NCBI GenBank assembly: GCA_958413095.1
Contig: CATYUF010000039.1
Span: 1-16,323, forward strand
DNA length: 16,323 nucleotides
Reading direction: 5' to 3'
DNA from: an uncultured Clostridium sp.
GTDB taxonomy: Bacteria; Bacillota; Clostridia; TANB77; CAG-508
Made by a program: the position numbers and the translations under genes
Notes under the pieces: model-generated
The model's input: the letters and a program-made list of their open reading frames with translations, nothing else
What the model was told of the DNA's origin: nothing
Databases searched by the model: none
Shown here: piece by piece, positions 15,352 through 16,323 of the stretch
Layout: each line of letters begins with the position of its first letter
Position numbering within the stretch: position 1 is the first letter of the stretch

Positions 15352-16275
15352 TTAATTGTCCTTGCGGTTATAAAAAATCCCTTGATACAAATTATCAGTT
15401 TTTAATTTCTTATCAATTCCATTTAAAACCCATTTTTTATGAACATTCCAAGATGGAGCAACAAGTAGAGTTTTTGGGGCATCTCCTGAAATTTTATGAA
15501 TAACAATATCAGGTCTAATATGTGTTAAGATATATTCCAATGTATCTAAGTAATAATCAAAAGTAATAGGCTCATATTTATTAGCATAATACATTTTTGC
15601 AAGAACAGTATTTTCAACTACATAAGTAGAATGAATTTTCAAACCTTGAATATTTTGTGAATTAATAAAGTTTACAGTTTCTTTAATATCTTCAAAATTT
15701 TCCCCAGGAAGTCCAACCATTATATGTGTCACAACATCTATATTATATTTATTTAATAACTTTACAGCATTAATATAAGTTGAAAGTAAATAACCTCTAT
15801 TGATTAATTTTGCAGTTTTGTCATTAGAAGTTTGCAATCCAAGTTCTACAAATACATAATATTTTTCAGAATAAGATTTTAATAACTTAACTATATCTTC
15901 ATTAAGACAATCTGGCCTTGTAGCTACTTCTAATCCAACAATTCTATCATCTATTAAGGCAGAATCATATTTTTTCTTTAAGTTTTCAATAGTATCATAT
16001 GTATTAGAGAAGTTCTGAAAGTAAACAATAAATTTATTAGCTCTTTCACTTTTATAACTATTAAAAAAATCAATTACCTGATTTTTTATGCTAACAGATG
16101 AATCTAAATGCTCACCAGAACCTTTCTCACTACAAAAAATACATCCGCTTCTCCCAACTTTTCCGTCTCTATTAGGACAAGTAAAACCACCATCAATACA
16201 AATTTTTAATACTTTTTCTCCAAATTTTTCTTTTAAAAAATTATCTAATTTATTATATCTATATAAGTTTTCCAT
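15352..16275 (-). CDS. TIGR01212 family radical SAM protein (YhcC/YtqA-like)
   Basis: The 307-aa protein matches the YhcC/YtqA family along its length. The [4Fe-4S] cluster site is CPNRDGKVGRSGCIFC, with Cys33, Cys45 and Cys48 (C-x11-C-x2-C), the variant spacing that defines TIGR01212 rather than the standard CxxxCxxC. Other family features are YFQNFSNTYD, VGLEVATRPDCL, FVELGLQTSND, THIMVGLPGE and, near the end, ISGDAPKTLLVAPSWNVHKKWVLN. The reaction is not settled; the radical SAM core implies S-adenosylmethionine cleavage and a radical modification of a nucleic acid or protein. It is cytosolic. The start at 16275 has no Shine-Dalgarno sequence but lies only nine bases after a -10 box, so it is probably read from a leaderless mRNA. 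The gene converges with ftsZ. Confidence 0.9.
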   Translation of the reverse strand: MENLYRYNKLDNFLKEKFGEKVLKICIDGGFTCPNRDGKVGRSGCIFCSEKGSGEHLDSSVSIKNQVIDFFNSYKSERANKFIVYFQNFSNTYDTIENLKKKYDSALIDDRIVGLEVATRPDCLNEDIVKLLKSYSEKYYVFVELGLQTSNDKTAKLINRGYLLSTYINAVKLLNKYNIDVVTHIMVGLPGENFEDIKETVNFINSQNIQGLKIHSTYVVENTVLAKMYYANKYEPITFDYYLDTLEYILTHIRPDIVIHKISGDAPKTLLVAPSWNVHKKWVLNGIDKKLKTDNLYQGIFYNRKDN

Positions 16276-16284
16276 AATGAATAT

Positions 16285-16313
16285 AGTATAGCAAATAAAA
16301 GAAAAAATAGCAA
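16285..16313 (-). promoter_or_regulatory. Extended -10 promoter giving a leaderless mRNA
   Basis: On the minus strand: TTGCTA (16308-16313), 17-bp spacer, TATACT (16285-16290) preceded by TGC (16291-16293). The hexamer ends nine bases before the ATG at 16275, so transcription should start within two or three bases of the start codon. Confidence 0.6.
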
Positions 16314-16323
16314 TTTATTTTCC

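Noticed and set aside
1..16323. CRISPR array, tRNA, rRNA, transposase or integrase gene
   Set aside because: No regular direct repeats, cloverleaf sequences with CCA ends, rRNA segments or transposase/recombinase motifs were seen on either strand.

Overview
The window is very AT-rich (roughly a quarter G+C by eye), uses strong AGGAGG-type ribosome binding sites, and carries comM, dprA, yraN and ftsZ genes that look clostridial. The best guess is a low-G+C Bacillota chromosome, probably an anaerobic Clostridia or other uncultured gut lineage. Genus cannot be fixed from this stretch.

Layout. (1) 1-3600 is accessory: an unrecognised 427-aa protein, a 523-aa SWIM zinc-finger protein, and a small acidic protein on the minus strand, with a bidirectional terminator between the last two. 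(2) 3600-4430 is decayed DNA holding a broken NUDIX hydrolase, a short minus-strand ORF and several inverted repeats. (3) 4437-10740 is a restriction-modification island. It contains an unrecognised 249-aa protein, a C5-cytosine methyltransferase with a one-base frameshift, and a divergent pair made of a candidate restriction endonuclease (minus) and an 808-aa N6-adenine methyltransferase (plus). It ends with the last ~55 codons of a second C5 methyltransferase facing a minus-strand remnant, probably the debris of an older system. (4) 10844-13944 is a promoter-led comM-dprA-yraN operon for DNA uptake and processing. (5) 14012-15229 is a monocistronic ftsZ with its own promoter and strong terminator; the protein lacks the usual C-terminal peptide. 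(6) 15352-16275 (minus) is a TIGR01212/YhcC-type radical SAM protein with a promoter so close to the start that its mRNA is probably leaderless.

The most striking observation cuts across the genes. Four frame breaks (one in the C5 methyltransferase, two in comM, one in dprA) are all the same event: one extra C directly before a conserved glycine codon, making an in-frame CGG triplet at 5812, 11147, 11724 and 12838. I found no in-frame CGG codon anywhere in the intact genes on either strand. Reading CGGN as a four-base glycine codon, or skipping the C, restores all three proteins to full length with every family motif intact. This could be a non-standard decoding of CGG, a shared mutational process, or a systematic sequencing error. 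The first possibility would be a new biological phenomenon and is the main thing to check.
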